A stretch of 64,000 bases of DNA from Paenibacillus athensensis (lineage in GTDB: Bacteria > Bacillota > Bacilli > Paenibacillales > NBRC-103111): contig NZ_MYFO02000002.1 of the NCBI RefSeq assembly GCF_004514475.2, forward strand, positions 372,001-436,000, written 5' to 3'. Both the position numbers and the translations under genes were made by a program. The stretch's first letter is position 1. Each line of letters opens with the position of its first letter. Below, piece by piece: positions 28,929 through 38,510 of the stretch. The notes under the pieces are model-generated. The model was not told the DNA's origin. It worked only from the letters and a program-made list of their open reading frames with translations, and made no database searches.

Positions 28929-29753
28929 TCAGTTGGCAATCCGCGGATACAGCAGGCTGGCCAATGTCGCCATCACTGCGCCGGCCAGCACGAGCACGCC
29001 CCAATCGAGCGCCAGCGAAGCGCTTTGCGTCGTCAGCAGCAGCCCGCGCAGCGCGTCGACGAGGTAGCTCATCGGGTTGACGGTGGCGACGGCCTTCAGC
29101 CAAGCGGGCATAATCGAAATCGGATACAGCGCATTCGACGCAAAAAACAACGGCATCGTAATCACCTGCCCGATCCCCATCATCCGCTCGCGCGTGCGGA
29201 CAAGCGCCGCAATCGTCATCGACATCCCGGCGAAAAACGCCGCGCCGAGAATCACCGTGACGAACACGCCGATCACTTGCCCCACGCCCCAATCAAGCTT
29301 GACGCCAAGCAGCAGCGACAGCAGCAGAATAATGATGCCTTGACTGATCGCGCGCAGCGACGCCGACAGCATCTTGCCGATCATCATCGCCGAGCGGCGG
29401 ATCGGGGTGGCGAGAAATTTTTGCAGCAGGCCCATATCCTTTTCCCAAATAATCGAAATGCCGTAAAAAATCGAAACAAACGTCACCGATTGCGCCAAAA
29501 TCCCCGGCGCGAGGAACGACATATAATCCGCTCCACCCGTCGGCACGCCGCGAATGCGGCTGAACGCCTGGCCGAACACGAGCAGCCAGAGCATTGGCTG
29601 GATCGCGCGCATGAGCAGCTCGGTCGGATCCTTGCGCAACTTTTTCAGCTCAATGTCGATGATTAGCCAAACGTGCTGCAAATAGAGCAGCGCTTGCGGC
29701 GTGCGAATGCGTCTACCCGAGGCGTCTTGCGGTGCGGCGGCTGCGTGCGGCAT
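28929..29753 (-). CDS. ABC-2 type (DrrB-like) export permease
   Basis: This is the 274-residue membrane subunit of an ABC-2 exporter, with about six hydrophobic segments and the conserved central stretch SFLAPGILAQSVTFVSIFYG. The N-terminal region (IDIELKKLRKDPTELLMRAI) is typical for DrrB. Its start overlaps the end of the ATPase gene by 41 bp, so translation is coupled. With the upstream ATPase it probably exports a drug, antibiotic or lipid. The MarR gene leading the operon points to inducible export of a toxic compound. Confidence 0.88.
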   Translation of the reverse strand: MPHAAAAPQDASGRRIRTPQALLYLQHVWLIIDIELKKLRKDPTELLMRAIQPMLWLLVFGQAFSRIRGVPTGGADYMSFLAPGILAQSVTFVSIFYGISIIWEKDMGLLQKFLATPIRRSAMMIGKMLSASLRAISQGIIILLLSLLLGVKLDWGVGQVIGVFVTVILGAAFFAGMSMTIAALVRTRERMMGIGQVITMPLFFASNALYPISIMPAWLKAVATVNPMSYLVDALRGLLLTTQSASLALDWGVLVLAGAVMATLASLLYPRIAN

Positions 29754-30519
29754 CCTTCATTCCCCCTTGTTGCGTAGAATCGAAGCTTCCGGCAAAAAAA
29801 GCAAAAACGTCGTCCATACTCGCGTCCTCCAGCCCGGTCTGCGCCTTCAGCTCGTCGACGGTGCCCAGCGCGGCCATCCGCCCCTTGCTCATAATCGCCA
29901 GACGCGAGCACATCGCGTCCGCTTCGTCCATATAGTGCGTCGTCAGCACGATGCTCATGCCGAATTGCTCGCGCAGCTGCTCGATGTAGGCCCAGACCGC
30001 TTTGCGGGCGACGGGATCGAGCCCGACGGTCGGCTCGTCGAGGAACAGCACGTCGGGCCGGTGCAGAATGGCCTGCCCGATCTCCAGCCGTCGGATCATC
30101 CCGCCGGAATACGTACTGGCCTTGCGCCCGGCGGCGTCTTCCAGATCGAGCATCGCCAGCACGTCGGCGATCCGCTCGCTGCGCTCCTGGCGGCTGAGGC
30201 CGAACAGCTTGCCCATGACCTCCAGATTCTCATAGCCGGTCAACACTCCGTCGACGGAAATCGCCTGCGGCACATAGCCGATCCGCTCGCGGACGCGGGC
30301 CGGATGTCTGGCGGCGTCAAAGCCGCCGATACAGATAACGCCGGCGGACGGGCGGAGCAGCGTCGTCATCATTTTAATCGTCGTCGATTTGCCTGCACCG
30401 TTGGGGCCGAGCAGGCCAAAGCACTCGCCGGGCGCAACTTCGAAGCTGATGGCGTCGACAGCCTGAAAGCTGCCGAAGCGCTTGCTCAGCGCATTCACAG
30501 AAACAACAGGTGCGTTCAT
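29713..30519 (-). CDS. ABC-2 exporter ATPase, DrrA-like
   Basis: This 268-residue ATPase drives the DrrB-like permease. The ATG at 30519 (MNAPVVSVNALSKRFG) is chosen because GGGAGG lies just upstream and because it overlaps the MarR stop by four bases. Visible motifs are Walker A LLGPNGAGKST, signature YSGGMIRRLEIGQAI and Walker B VLFLDEPTVGLDP. The frame stays open much further upstream, but that part is antisense-like sequence inside the MarR gene. Function: export of a hydrophobic compound, most likely resistance. Confidence 0.92.
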   Translation of the reverse strand: MNAPVVSVNALSKRFGSFQAVDAISFEVAPGECFGLLGPNGAGKSTTIKMMTTLLRPSAGVICIGGFDAARHPARVRERIGYVPQAISVDGVLTGYENLEVMGKLFGLSRQERSERIADVLAMLDLEDAAGRKASTYSGGMIRRLEIGQAILHRPDVLFLDEPTVGLDPVARKAVWAYIEQLREQFGMSIVLTTHYMDEADAMCSRLAIMSKGRMAALGTVDELKAQTGLEDASMDDVFAFFAGSFDSTQQGGMKDAARSRRTARRLG

Positions 30520-30962
30520 GGCGATTCCTCCCTTTTCGGTAAAGCGTCGGAAAGCCGCTGCAGCAGCTCGACGAGCATCAGCCGTTCGCCGGGGCTGAAC
30601 TGCTCGAAAGGGCCGACCAGCGCTTCCGTCCACGAAGCTTCCGTGCGGCGAATCAGGTCGTGGCCGGCTTCCGTTAGCTCGACCGTTTTGACGCGCGTAT
30701 CGCGCGGATGCGGGCGGCGAACGGCGTAGCCGGACGCCTCCAGCTTGTCGAGCATTTGCGAGACGGTGCTCTGCCGCACGCCAAGACGGTCGGCGAGTTG
30801 GCCGATCGGCAGACCGGGGTGGCGGTACAAGGTGCGCAGCAGCACCCACTGCACGCGGGTAATCGCGCTATTTTCATGGCCGAAGGTGCTGTAGCGCAGG
30901 TAGCGGTTCACATTTTGCAAGGCGGTTGCCAATTGGTCAAGCTGGTCACGTTGGTTCATCAT
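30516..30962 (-). CDS. MarR-family regulator of the DrrAB-like exporter
   Basis: The 148-residue winged-helix protein has the MarR core LRTLYRHPGLPIGQLADRLG followed by recognition helix TVSQMLDKLEASGYAVRR and the wing HPRDTRVKTVELTEAG. It is the first gene of the operon, overlapping the ATPase start by four bases. Its promoter contains an inverted repeat that fits autorepression. A ligand, probably the exporter substrate, would relieve repression. Confidence 0.92.
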   Translation of the reverse strand: MMNQRDQLDQLATALQNVNRYLRYSTFGHENSAITRVQWVLLRTLYRHPGLPIGQLADRLGVRQSTVSQMLDKLEASGYAVRRPHPRDTRVKTVELTEAGHDLIRRTEASWTEALVGPFEQFSPGERLMLVELLQRLSDALPKREESP

Positions 30963-31050
30963 CGATTCCTCTTCGCATCAATAAGTAGTGGTGCGGCGGC
31001 GGCTGCAAACCGCGCGGAGCTGCTGCTCCATGCTGGAGTCTTTATCGGCA

Positions 31051-31079
31051 ATTATATAGGAAAGCTATATAAGTGGCAA
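31051..31079 (-). promoter_or_regulatory. MarR operon promoter with operator
   Basis: On the minus strand TTGCCA (31079-31074), 17 bp and TATAAT (31056-31051). The spacer and -10 region contain ATATAG-5-CTATAT, a candidate MarR site. Confidence 0.65.
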
Positions 31080-31241
31080 TGGTGTTTTACGATTTATTGC
31101 TGAAAAAATAGTCTAAATCAATAATCTCTTGTACAATTATATATAGGTTTAAAATATAAAATGCTCGGATCGAAGCAGGTATGCGGCCTGTAGATGGGCT
31201 ACTGCTGTTGCCCGCTGCCGGATTTTTTTGCAGAAAAAGCA

Positions 31242-31390
31242 TTGACGGCGCAAGCCAGCGATGGTACATTTAAAACCAAGTAATTTTATATGAATTATCA
31301 AGTATCGACCGGATCACCGGAGACACTGTAGATGACTTTAGCGGGGAAGCGTTGAGACGCGGCCTTGTTGAAGACGGCAGTGTCTTTTTT
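31242..31390 (+). promoter_or_regulatory. Promoter and attenuator leader of ssuA-ssuD-ssuC (leader B)
   Basis: TTGACG (31242-31247), 17 bp and TACATT (31265-31270) form a promoter. The leader carries hairpin CCGG-ATCA-CCGG (31309-31320). Directly after it GACACTG (31322-31328) pairs with CAGTGTC (31378-31384), which is followed by T residues, 100 bp before the ssuA start. The layout matches leaders A, C and D. Confidence 0.6.
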
Positions 31391-31490
31391 GTTGGTTCGG
31401 GCTGCGGCACGCACGGTTCGTCCGGACGAACAGGCGTCAGGCGTCAAGCGGCGCCATCTATCCAATAGACAGATGAAGGGGTTAGAAAAC

Positions 31491-32570
31491 ATGAGACGAG
31501 AGATCAACAAGCCAATGAGAGTTTCGATGATCAAAAGCAATGCCGCGCTGCTGATTGCGCTGACGGCGCTACTGCTGACGGCTTTGACCGGCTGCGCCAG
31601 TCAGACGTCGGCACCGGCAGGCAACGAAAGCGGTCAAGCAACCGCTACTGCCCAATCCGCTGAAGACAAAGACGCCAAAACCGACCAGAAGGTCGGCACA
31701 ACGGTGCGTATCGGCTTTCAGAAATACGGCACGATGAATTTCCTCAAAGCGAACGGAGAGCTGGACAAAGCGCTGCAGGCCAAGGGCTATGCCGTGCAAT
31801 GGACCGAATTTCCCGGCGGTCCGCAGTTATTGGAAGCGATGAACGTTGGCAGTGTCGATATCGGGCATACGGGCGAAGCGCCGCCGATTTTTGCCCAAGC
31901 CGCCGGAACGCCGCTTGTTTACTTGGCTCACGAGCCGGCCAGTCCCGAGAGCGAAGCGATTCTGGTGCCCGCAACCTCGCAGCTCCAAAGCGTAGCGGAA
32001 CTCAAGGGGAAGAAGGTCGCGCTCAACAAGGGCTCCAATGTTCACTATTTGCTGGTGAAGCAGCTGGAAAAAGCCGGGCTGAAATATGAGGATATCCAGC
32101 CGGTATTTTTGCCGCCGGCCGATGCACGGGCCGCCTTCGAGCGCGGCAGCGTCGACGCTTGGGTGATCTGGGATCCGTTTTTTGCCGCTGCTCAATCGGC
32201 GACGAAGGCGCGGGTGCTTGCTGACGGTAAGGATGCCGTAGCCAATCATGAATTTTATTTGGCCAGCCGCGCGTTTGCCGAAGCGAATCCGGTTGTGATC
32301 CAGACTTTGCTGGAGCAGCTCGGTCGCGTCGATACGTGGGCCAAGGATCATAACAAGGAGCTGGCTGAAACGCTGTCGCCGCAATTGGGCATTGACGTTC
32401 CTTCGCTGGAAACGGCGGCGAAGCGCCGGGCTTACGGCGTCGTGCCGATCGATGACGAAGTGCTGGCGGCGCAGCAGCAAATTGCCGATACCTTTCATCG
32501 CCTGGGGCTCATTCCCAAGCCAATTTCCGTTAAGGACGCCCGGCTGAAAACAGACGCGGCTGCGAAATAA
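31491..32570 (+). CDS. ssuA: Sulfonate ABC transporter substrate-binding lipoprotein
   Basis: The 359-residue protein starts at ATG 31491 and has a lipobox [10 protein letters not shown], so it is anchored outside the membrane. The fold is SsuA/TauA/NrtA-like: [26 protein letters not shown], then [27 protein letters not shown] in the same relation as in aliphatic-sulfonate binding proteins (here [13 protein letters not shown]), and [15 protein letters not shown]. It is the first gene of an ssuA-ssuD-ssuC operon without its own ATPase. It captures alkanesulfonates or related compounds as sulfur source. Expression is probably controlled by the attenuator upstream. Confidence 0.9.
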   Translation: MRREINKPMRVSMIKSNAALLIALTALLLTALTGCASQTSAPAGNESGQATATAQSAEDKDAKTDQKVGTTVRIGFQKYGTMNFLKANGELDKALQAKGYAVQWTEFPGGPQLLEAMNVGSVDIGHTGEAPPIFAQAAGTPLVYLAHEPASPESEAILVPATSQLQSVAELKGKKVALNKGSNVHYLLVKQLEKAGLKYEDIQPVFLPPADARAAFERGSVDAWVIWDPFFAAAQSATKARVLADGKDAVANHEFYLASRAFAEANPVVIQTLLEQLGRVDTWAKDHNKELAETLSPQLGIDVPSLETAAKRRAYGVVPIDDEVLAAQQQIADTFHRLGLIPKPISVKDARLKTDAAAK

Positions 32571-32608
32571 CATACTTTATCCTGCAGAGGCAAAGGAGCT
32601 GGATCATC

Positions 32609-33808
32609 ATGGAGGTTTTCTGGTTTATTCCGACCCACGGCGACGGCCGATATTTGGGCACAAGTAAAGGGGCGCGAGCAGTCAACTATGCCTATGTGCG
32701 GCAAATTGCCCAAGCCGCCGACGAGCTGGGCTTTGGCGGCGTGCTGCTGCCGACCGGGCGCTCCTGCGAGGACGCTTGGGTGGTGGCATCGTCACTGATT
32801 CCGGTGACGGAGCGGCTCAAGTTTCTCGTTGCCATCCGTCCCGGCCTGATGTCGCCGACGCTTGCGGCGCGCATGGCAGCAAGCTTCGACCGCTTATCCG
32901 GCGGACGGCTGCTCGTCAACGTTGTAACTGGCGGCGATCCGCAGGAAATGGAAGCGGACGGCTTGTTCCTCAATCATGACGAGCGATATGCGCTGACCGA
33001 CGAGTTTCTGGACATATGGCGTCGGGAGTTGTCCGGCGAGCAGGTCGACCATGAGGGCGAGCATTTGCGCATCAAGGGCGGCAAGGTGTTGTATCCGCCG
33101 CTGCAAAGCCCGTATCCGCCCTTGTATTTTGGCGGCTCGTCGCCTGCGGCGATGGACGTAGCGGCTTCCCATATCGACGTGTATTTGACGTGGGGCGAAC
33201 CCCCGGCGTTGGTTGCGGACAAAATCGCGCGGATGCGCAAGCGGGCGGCGGAGCAGGGACGCATGCTGCGCTTCGGCATCCGGCTGCACGTCATTATTCG
33301 CGAGACAGCGGAAGCGGCTTGGCTTGCAGCCGATGAATTGATCTCGCAGCTCGACGACGCAACGATTGCGGCCGCGCAGCAGATTTTTGCCCGGATGGAC
33401 TCGGAGGGACAGCGGCGTATGGCCGAGCTGCATAACGGCGACCGTTCGAAGCTGGAGATCAGTCCGAATTTGTGGGCCGGCATCGGGCTGGTGCGGGGAG
33501 GAGCCGGGACTGCGCTGGTCGGCGATCCGCAGACGGTAGCGGCACGGATGAAGGAATACGCCGAGCTTGGCATCGAGACGTTCATTCTTTCCGGATATCC
33601 GCATCTGGAAGAGGCTTACCGCACAGCAGAGCTGCTGTTCCCGCATTTGCCGCTGGCTCAGCCGCACGGCAAGACGGCTGCCGGCAGCGGTTCGGGGGAA
33701 ACGACCTTCATCAGCCCGTTTGGCGAGCTGGTGGCGAACACCGAGCTGCCCAAGGCGCAGAAAGCGGGGCTGGCCCATGACCACGAGACGGCCCAAGCGG
33801 CTTTATAA
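32609..33808 (+). CDS. ssuD: FMNH2-dependent alkanesulfonate monooxygenase
   Basis: The 399-residue enzyme belongs to the luciferase-like (LLM) flavin monooxygenases and matches SsuD from its start [17 protein letters not shown] through [33 protein letters not shown]. It would cleave C2 or longer alkanesulfonates with FMNH2 and O2 to an aldehyde and sulfite. AAAGGAG lies upstream of the ATG. It is about 20 residues longer than usual at the C-terminus. No SsuE flavin reductase gene is in the window, so reduced flavin must come from elsewhere. Its end overlaps the permease start. Confidence 0.92.
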   Translation: MEVFWFIPTHGDGRYLGTSKGARAVNYAYVRQIAQAADELGFGGVLLPTGRSCEDAWVVASSLIPVTERLKFLVAIRPGLMSPTLAARMAASFDRLSGGRLLVNVVTGGDPQEMEADGLFLNHDERYALTDEFLDIWRRELSGEQVDHEGEHLRIKGGKVLYPPLQSPYPPLYFGGSSPAAMDVAASHIDVYLTWGEPPALVADKIARMRKRAAEQGRMLRFGIRLHVIIRETAEAAWLAADELISQLDDATIAAAQQIFARMDSEGQRRMAELHNGDRSKLEISPNLWAGIGLVRGGAGTALVGDPQTVAARMKEYAELGIETFILSGYPHLEEAYRTAELLFPHLPLAQPHGKTAAGSGSGETTFISPFGELVANTELPKAQKAGLAHDHETAQAAL

Positions 33809-34559
33809 CCAGTTGCTGCCCTGGGCGCTGCCGGCCGTTATCATTGTCGTGTGGCAGTTGCTCGGTCAATATGGCTTCATCTCCACGCGGATTTTGCCAA
33901 CGCCGTTGTCCGTAGTCAGGGCTGCATGGCATCTGGCGCAAAAAGGCACGCTGCTGACCTACATCGGCATCAGCACGAAGCGGGCGTTCATCGGCTTTGC
34001 CATTGGCGGCGGGATCGGCTTTGCGATCGGCCTGGTCAACGGCTTGCTGCCGATCGCCGAGAAATTGACCGATACCTCCATGCAAATGCTGCGCAACATT
34101 CCGCATCTGGCGATGATTCCGCTGGTCATCCTCTGGTTCGGCATCGGCGAGGAAGCGAAGCTGTTTCTGGTGGCGCTTGGCGTATCGTTTCCCATTTACC
34201 TCAACACGTTCCACGGCATCCGCTCGGTCGATCCGGGGCTGGTGGAAATGGGCAAGGTGTACGGCCTGCGCGGTCTGCGCCTGTTCTGGAAGGTGATTCT
34301 GCCCGGCGCGTTGCCGTCGATTCTGATCGGCGTCCGCTTCGCGCTTGGCATTATGTGGATTACGCTGATCGTCGCCGAGACGATTTCGGCCGATTCCGGC
34401 ATCGGCTATATGGCGATGAATGCGCGCGAATTTATGCAGATGGACGTCGTCGTGCTTGGCATCGTCATCTATGCGCTGCTCGGCAAGCTGTCCGATTACA
34501 TGGCCAAGGTGCTGGAGCGGCGCTGGCTCGGCTGGCATCCGAATTATTTAAACCAATAG
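33777..34559 (+). CDS. ssuC: Sulfonate ABC transporter permease
   Basis: The 260-residue permease has about six membrane helices and the BPD-transporter EAA loop near [27 protein letters not shown]. The ATG at 33777 lies inside the end of ssuD (32 bp overlap), giving coupled translation; this start gives the normal family length and places the first membrane helix ([21 protein letters not shown]) at the right position. It completes the importer with the SsuA at 31491. The ATPase is missing from the operon and could be the SsuB at 18828. A large hairpin follows the gene. Confidence 0.88.
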   Translation: MTTRRPKRLYNQLLPWALPAVIIVVWQLLGQYGFISTRILPTPLSVVRAAWHLAQKGTLLTYIGISTKRAFIGFAIGGGIGFAIGLVNGLLPIAEKLTDTSMQMLRNIPHLAMIPLVILWFGIGEEAKLFLVALGVSFPIYLNTFHGIRSVDPGLVEMGKVYGLRGLRLFWKVILPGALPSILIGVRFALGIMWITLIVAETISADSGIGYMAMNAREFMQMDVVVLGIVIYALLGKLSDYMAKVLERRWLGWHPNYLNQ

Positions 34560-34561
34560 GC

Positions 34562-34638
34562 GGCTTTGAAAAAAACAAACAAACACGGCTCGGCGGTTGT
34601 ATCTTCCGCTCGTGCCGTGTTTGTTTGTTTCAAAGCGG
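34562..34638 (+). terminator. Very long terminator-like inverted repeat after ssuC
   Basis: AAACAAACAAACACGGC and GCCGTGTTTGTTTGTTT form a perfect 17 bp stem, extended outward by GCTTTG/CAAAGC. It is longer than an ordinary terminator. Confidence 0.7.
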
Positions 34639-34712
34639 CATGCCTGCCGCTGCCTGGCTGCCGTTCGCCAGCGGCTTGGCTTGTCGGATGCCGGACTGCC
34701 GCTCTGTTGACG

Positions 34713-34759
34713 CTCGATTGTCGCTTGGCTTACCGGATTGTTCTCGATTGTCGCTTGGC
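34713..34759 (+). repeat. Direct repeat in gene-free stretch
   Basis: CTCGATTGTCGCTTGGC occurs at 34713-34729 and 34743-34759, a 30 bp period, within a stretch (34640-34860) of degenerate GCCGCT/TCGCTTG-like motifs. No gene is seen in 34560-34879. Confidence 0.7.
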
Positions 34760-34879
34760 GTACAACCTGCCGCTCGCCTGTCGCTCGAACGTCACTAACT
34801 ACCTTCTTGCTTGCGACCTGCTACTGCCCCATACGGCCCGACTTCGGCTGTTCGCTTGAGCAGAGATGCAAGGCGAGAT

Positions 34880-35947
34880 TCAGGCCCGCGCGGCCCGCTC
34901 CAGCTCCTTGCGCACAATAGGCGCGACCTTGGTGCCGAGCAGCTCAATGGCGCGCAGCACCTCGCGGTGCGGCATCGTGCCGACGTTGATGTGGAGAAAA
35001 AAGCGCGTCACGCCGAGGTTTTGGCGCAGCAGCACGATTTTCTCCGCGACAAACTCGGGATCGCCGACATACAGCGCGCCGCGCAGACTTCGCGCCGCGT
35101 CGAAGGCGCTGCGGTCGTAAGGTGGCCAGCCGCGCTCGCGGCCGATCACGTTCATCTGCGCCTGCATCGGCGGCCAGAACAGCTCCGCGGCCCGTTCGCT
35201 AGTCTCGCCGACGAAACCGTGCGAATGCGTGGCGATTTGCAGCTTGGCCGGATCGTGACCAGCCTTGACCGCCGCTTTCTTGTACAGCTCGACGAGCGGC
35301 GCAAAGCGCTCCGGCATGCCGCCGATAATCGCAAAAGCGATCGGCAGGCCAAGCATCCCGGCGCGCACCGCCGACTCCGGATTGCCGCCGCTGGCAATCC
35401 AGACCGGCAGCGGGCTTTGTACGGGACGCGGGTACACGCCGAGATCGCGGAACGCCGGACGGTGACCGCCGCGCCAGCTCACGCGCTCGGACGCCTGCAA
35501 GGCGAGCAGCAGCTCCAGCTTTTCCTCGAACAGCTCATCGTAGTCGTCCAGACTGTAGCCGAACAGCGGAAACGATTCGATGAACGAGCCTCGCCCGGCC
35601 ATAATTTCCGCACGTCCGTTGGACAGCCCGTCCAGCGTCGAGAACGCTTGATACACGCGCACCGGATCGTCCGAAGACAGCACCGTCACCGCGCTCGTCA
35701 GGCGAATGCGCTTCGTTTGCGTCGCGGCTGCGGCCAGCACAACCGCCGGGGCGCTGGCCGCATAGTCGGCGCGATGATGCTCGCCGATGCCGTACACATC
35801 GAGCCCGACCTGATCGGCGAGCACGATTTCCTCGACCGCATCTCGCAGCCGCTCGGCGTGGCTGATGGCCTGCCCTGTCGCCGGATCAGGCGTTGCTTCC
35901 AAAAAAGTGCTGATGCCAATTTCCATCGCTGCAGCCGGAGCTTGCAT
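34880..35947 (-). CDS. LLM-class flavin-dependent monooxygenase
   Basis: The 355-residue protein is a bacterial-luciferase-like TIM barrel: [14 protein letters not shown] at the start, [20 protein letters not shown] with the typical EHH motif, then [20 protein letters not shown] and [17 protein letters not shown] 35947 is chosen by an AAAGGAGG site. It differs from SsuD and resembles the LLM group containing YhbW-like proteins. The likely role is oxidation of an organic substrate with reduced flavin and O2. It converges on ssuC and lacks the attenuator leader found before the ssu genes, so it may not belong to that regulon. Confidence 0.85.
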   Translation of the reverse strand: MQAPAAAMEIGISTFLEATPDPATGQAISHAERLRDAVEEIVLADQVGLDVYGIGEHHRADYAASAPAVVLAAAATQTKRIRLTSAVTVLSSDDPVRVYQAFSTLDGLSNGRAEIMAGRGSFIESFPLFGYSLDDYDELFEEKLELLLALQASERVSWRGGHRPAFRDLGVYPRPVQSPLPVWIASGGNPESAVRAGMLGLPIAFAIIGGMPERFAPLVELYKKAAVKAGHDPAKLQIATHSHGFVGETSERAAELFWPPMQAQMNVIGRERGWPPYDRSAFDAARSLRGALYVGDPEFVAEKIVLLRQNLGVTRFFLHINVGTMPHREVLRAIELLGTKVAPIVRKELERAARA

Positions 35948-36201
35948 GGTGGAACGCCTCCTTTGCGTCATTTGCTTATTTTTTTAAAGTATATCATGAA
36001 TAGTAAGTAAAGGGAAGCGTGTGCAGGAGGAGGTCTTGGCGGGTGGGGCTGCGGAGGGGTTCTCCTGATTTGGACAACAACTTGACAGAAAGGCCATAAG
36101 GTTTGTCCACACGGATACGCAGTCCTGTGCGAGCACAAAATTAGCTTTTCCATCAGATTTTTACTTGTTACGGATTCCAACTCAGCTTTGCTCCCGTCCC
36201 C

Positions 36202-36221
36202 AAGCACCCCGCAGGGTGCTT
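36202..36221. terminator. Short hairpin in the 35948-36350 gap
   Basis: AAGCACCC and GGGTGCTT with a four-base loop and a T-rich end on the plus strand. The gap also has the 12 bp palindrome GATCGGCCGATC (36274-36285) next to TACAAT (36290-36295), probably the promoter area of the next operon. No gene is visible. Confidence 0.5.
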
Positions 36222-36350
36222 ATTTGTTTGCCCACGCCATACAGTGGTACTACAAGAAGTTAGTACTAGGGCCGATCGGCCGATCCGCATACAATACATT
36301 TAGGAGCAGGTATTAAGAGAAGCTGCTGCTAAACAGGAGGTAACGCCGTT

Positions 36351-38504
36351 ATGCGAACGAAGCTGCTGCGTTTATGGATCACCGGAATGGCCGCTTTGCT
36401 GCGGCCGCTTTTGTGCGCGCTGTTCCGCCTGCGGATCAGCGGGCTGGAGAAGCTGGATTTCTCCCGCCCCGCGGTGCTGATTCCCAACCACGTTTCGCTG
36501 CTGGATGCGCTGCTGCTGGCGCTTTATTTGCCGCAGGAGGTCGCATTTGTCATCAATACGCAAATGGCCCGGCGCATCCGTTGGGTCGGCTATCTGCGAA
36601 AGCTGATCCCGGTCGATCCACTGAACCCGTATGCGGTGCGGACGATGCTGAAAACGGTCGTGAAAGGCACGCCGCTGGTCGTATTTCCCGAAGGGCGGGT
36701 CACAACGACGGGCAGCATGATGAAGGTGTACACTGGGATCGGCTACATCGCGTTAAAATCGCAGGCGCAGCTGTTCCCCGTAGCCATCGACGGGCTGGAA
36801 CGCTCCCGGCTCTCTTATATGAAGGGCAAGCTGCGGCAGGTAGGGTTCCCGCGCACGCGCATCGCCATCGGCACGCCGTTTCAGGTCGAGAAACGGGAAG
36901 GGGTTTCGATGCGCGTGCAAAAAGAGCAAGCGACCGATGTCATCCGCAGCCGGATGACGGAGCACCTGCTTGCGAGCCGCCTCCCGCTACAGCTCAATTT
37001 GTACAATGAGCTGCGCGACGCGGCCGGCCGTTACGGCCGCTCGTTTGTCGTCTGCGAGGACGCAGTCGCGCAGACGAAGCTGACCTACAAGCAGCTGCTG
37101 CTCGCTGCTTGCGTGCTCGCGGAGCGGCTGGCCGCCGAGCTCCGCGGCGAGCGCCGGGCAGCCGTGCTGCTGCCCAATACCGCGGCCCATGTCGTCACCT
37201 TGTTCGCCATGTTCCGCAAGGGCCTGACGCCGGCGCTGCTTAACTACTCCGCCGGCGCTCAAACGATGCTCGACGCCTGCGAGACGGCGTCGGCGACCAC
37301 GATCGTCACGTCGCGGACGTTCGTGGACAAGGCGCAGCTCGGCGATTTCATCGCCGCCGCCGCTGCGCGCAACCAGCGCATCGTCTATCTCGAAGACGTG
37401 CGCAAGCAGCTCGCGCCGGCCGACAAGCTGCGCGGCTGGCTCGCTTACGCGCTGCGCCGCGGCGGCCCGCTGGAGGACAATGAGGTGATCCTGTTCACCT
37501 CGGGCAGCGAAAGCAAGCCCAAGGGCGTCGTGCTGACGCACCGCAGCTTGTATGCCAACGTTCAGCAGGCGCGGCTGGTCATTGCTTTTAACCAGACGGA
37601 TTCGCTGCTCGGCGCGATGCCGATGTTCCACTCCTTCGGGCTGACGGCGGGTACGCTGCTGCCGCTATTGTCCGGGATGAAGGTTGTGCTGTATCCGAAT
37701 CCGCTTCATTATAAAGTCATTCCCGAGCTGACGTATGACCGCAACATTACGATTTTGTTCGGCACATCGACGTTTCTGGCGGCTTATGGCCGCACCGCGC
37801 ATCCGTATGATTTTGCCCATTCGCTCAAATATGTCGTGGCCGGGGCCGAGCGGCTGAAGGACGAGGTGCGTCAGCTGTGGATGGACAAATTCGGCATCCG
37901 CATTCTGGAGGGCTACGGCACGACGGAAACCGCGCCGGTCATTTCGCTGAACACGCCGATGTATGCCAAGCGCGGTTCGGTGGGCCGCCTGCTGCCGGGC
38001 ATCGCGTACAAGCTGGAGCCGGTGGAGGGCATCGCTGAAGGCGGCAGCCTGCTAGTCAAGGGGCCGAATGTGATGAAGGGCTACCTGCTGCACGGCAAAG
38101 GCTTCGAGCCTTGTCCGGAGTGGTATGCGACCGGCGATATTGTGCGGATCGACGAACGCGGCTTCCTGACGATTCAGGGCCGGGCGCAGGCATTTGCCAA
38201 AATCGGCGGGGAAAAAATTTCCCTGACCGTCGTCGAGGAATTGGCCGCCTCGGTCATGCCGCAGGCGCTTTGCGCAGCTGTCGCTGTTAGCGACAAGCGC
38301 AAGGGCGAGCGCATCGTGCTTTATCATAATGCTCCGGCCGCGTCGCTCGCCGCGATCAAGGACGCCGTCCGGCAGGCCGGACATTCTCCGCTCTATGCGC
38401 CGTCGGCGCTGCGTTATCTCGACAAGCTGCCGCTGCTGGGCAGCGGTAAAATCGACTATCCGGCCTTAAAATCCATCGCCCAACGGGCGGACGAAGAGGA
38501 GTGA
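36351..38504 (+). CDS. Bifunctional acyltransferase / acyl-ACP synthetase (Aas-like)
   Basis: This 717-residue fusion has two enzymes. The N-terminal PlsC-type acyltransferase carries NHVSLLD (the HX4D site) near residue 46 and FPEGR near 108. The C-terminal adenylate-forming domain carries the P-loop FTSGSESKPKGVVLTH near 384 and GYGTTETAP near 521. In E. coli the same fusion, Aas, re-acylates lysophosphatidylethanolamine using fatty acids activated onto ACP. The next gene encodes an LplT-like flippase, reproducing the lplT-aas pairing. The ATG follows AGGAGG. The likely function is lysophospholipid salvage at the membrane inner face. Confidence 0.88.
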   Translation: MRTKLLRLWITGMAALLRPLLCALFRLRISGLEKLDFSRPAVLIPNHVSLLDALLLALYLPQEVAFVINTQMARRIRWVGYLRKLIPVDPLNPYAVRTMLKTVVKGTPLVVFPEGRVTTTGSMMKVYTGIGYIALKSQAQLFPVAIDGLERSRLSYMKGKLRQVGFPRTRIAIGTPFQVEKREGVSMRVQKEQATDVIRSRMTEHLLASRLPLQLNLYNELRDAAGRYGRSFVVCEDAVAQTKLTYKQLLLAACVLAERLAAELRGERRAAVLLPNTAAHVVTLFAMFRKGLTPALLNYSAGAQTMLDACETASATTIVTSRTFVDKAQLGDFIAAAAARNQRIVYLEDVRKQLAPADKLRGWLAYALRRGGPLEDNEVILFTSGSESKPKGVVLTHRSLYANVQQARLVIAFNQTDSLLGAMPMFHSFGLTAGTLLPLLSGMKVVLYPNPLHYKVIPELTYDRNITILFGTSTFLAAYGRTAHPYDFAHSLKYVVAGAERLKDEVRQLWMDKFGIRILEGYGTTETAPVISLNTPMYAKRGSVGRLLPGIAYKLEPVEGIAEGGSLLVKGPNVMKGYLLHGKGFEPCPEWYATGDIVRIDERGFLTIQGRAQAFAKIGGEKISLTVVEELAASVMPQALCAAVAVSDKRKGERIVLYHNAPAASLAAIKDAVRQAGHSPLYAPSALRYLDKLPLLGSGKIDYPALKSIAQRADEEE

Positions 38505-38510
38505 AGCCGC

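Noticed and set aside
28707-29666. Plus-strand 319-residue frame opposite the DrrB-like permease
   Set aside because: Arg/His/Gln-rich shadow of the permease gene without any domain.
31290-31390. Known riboswitch (SAM box, T-box or guanidine-I) before ssuA
   Set aside because: The conserved cores of these classes, such as the T-box GGGTGGAACCGCG-like segment, were looked for by eye and not found.
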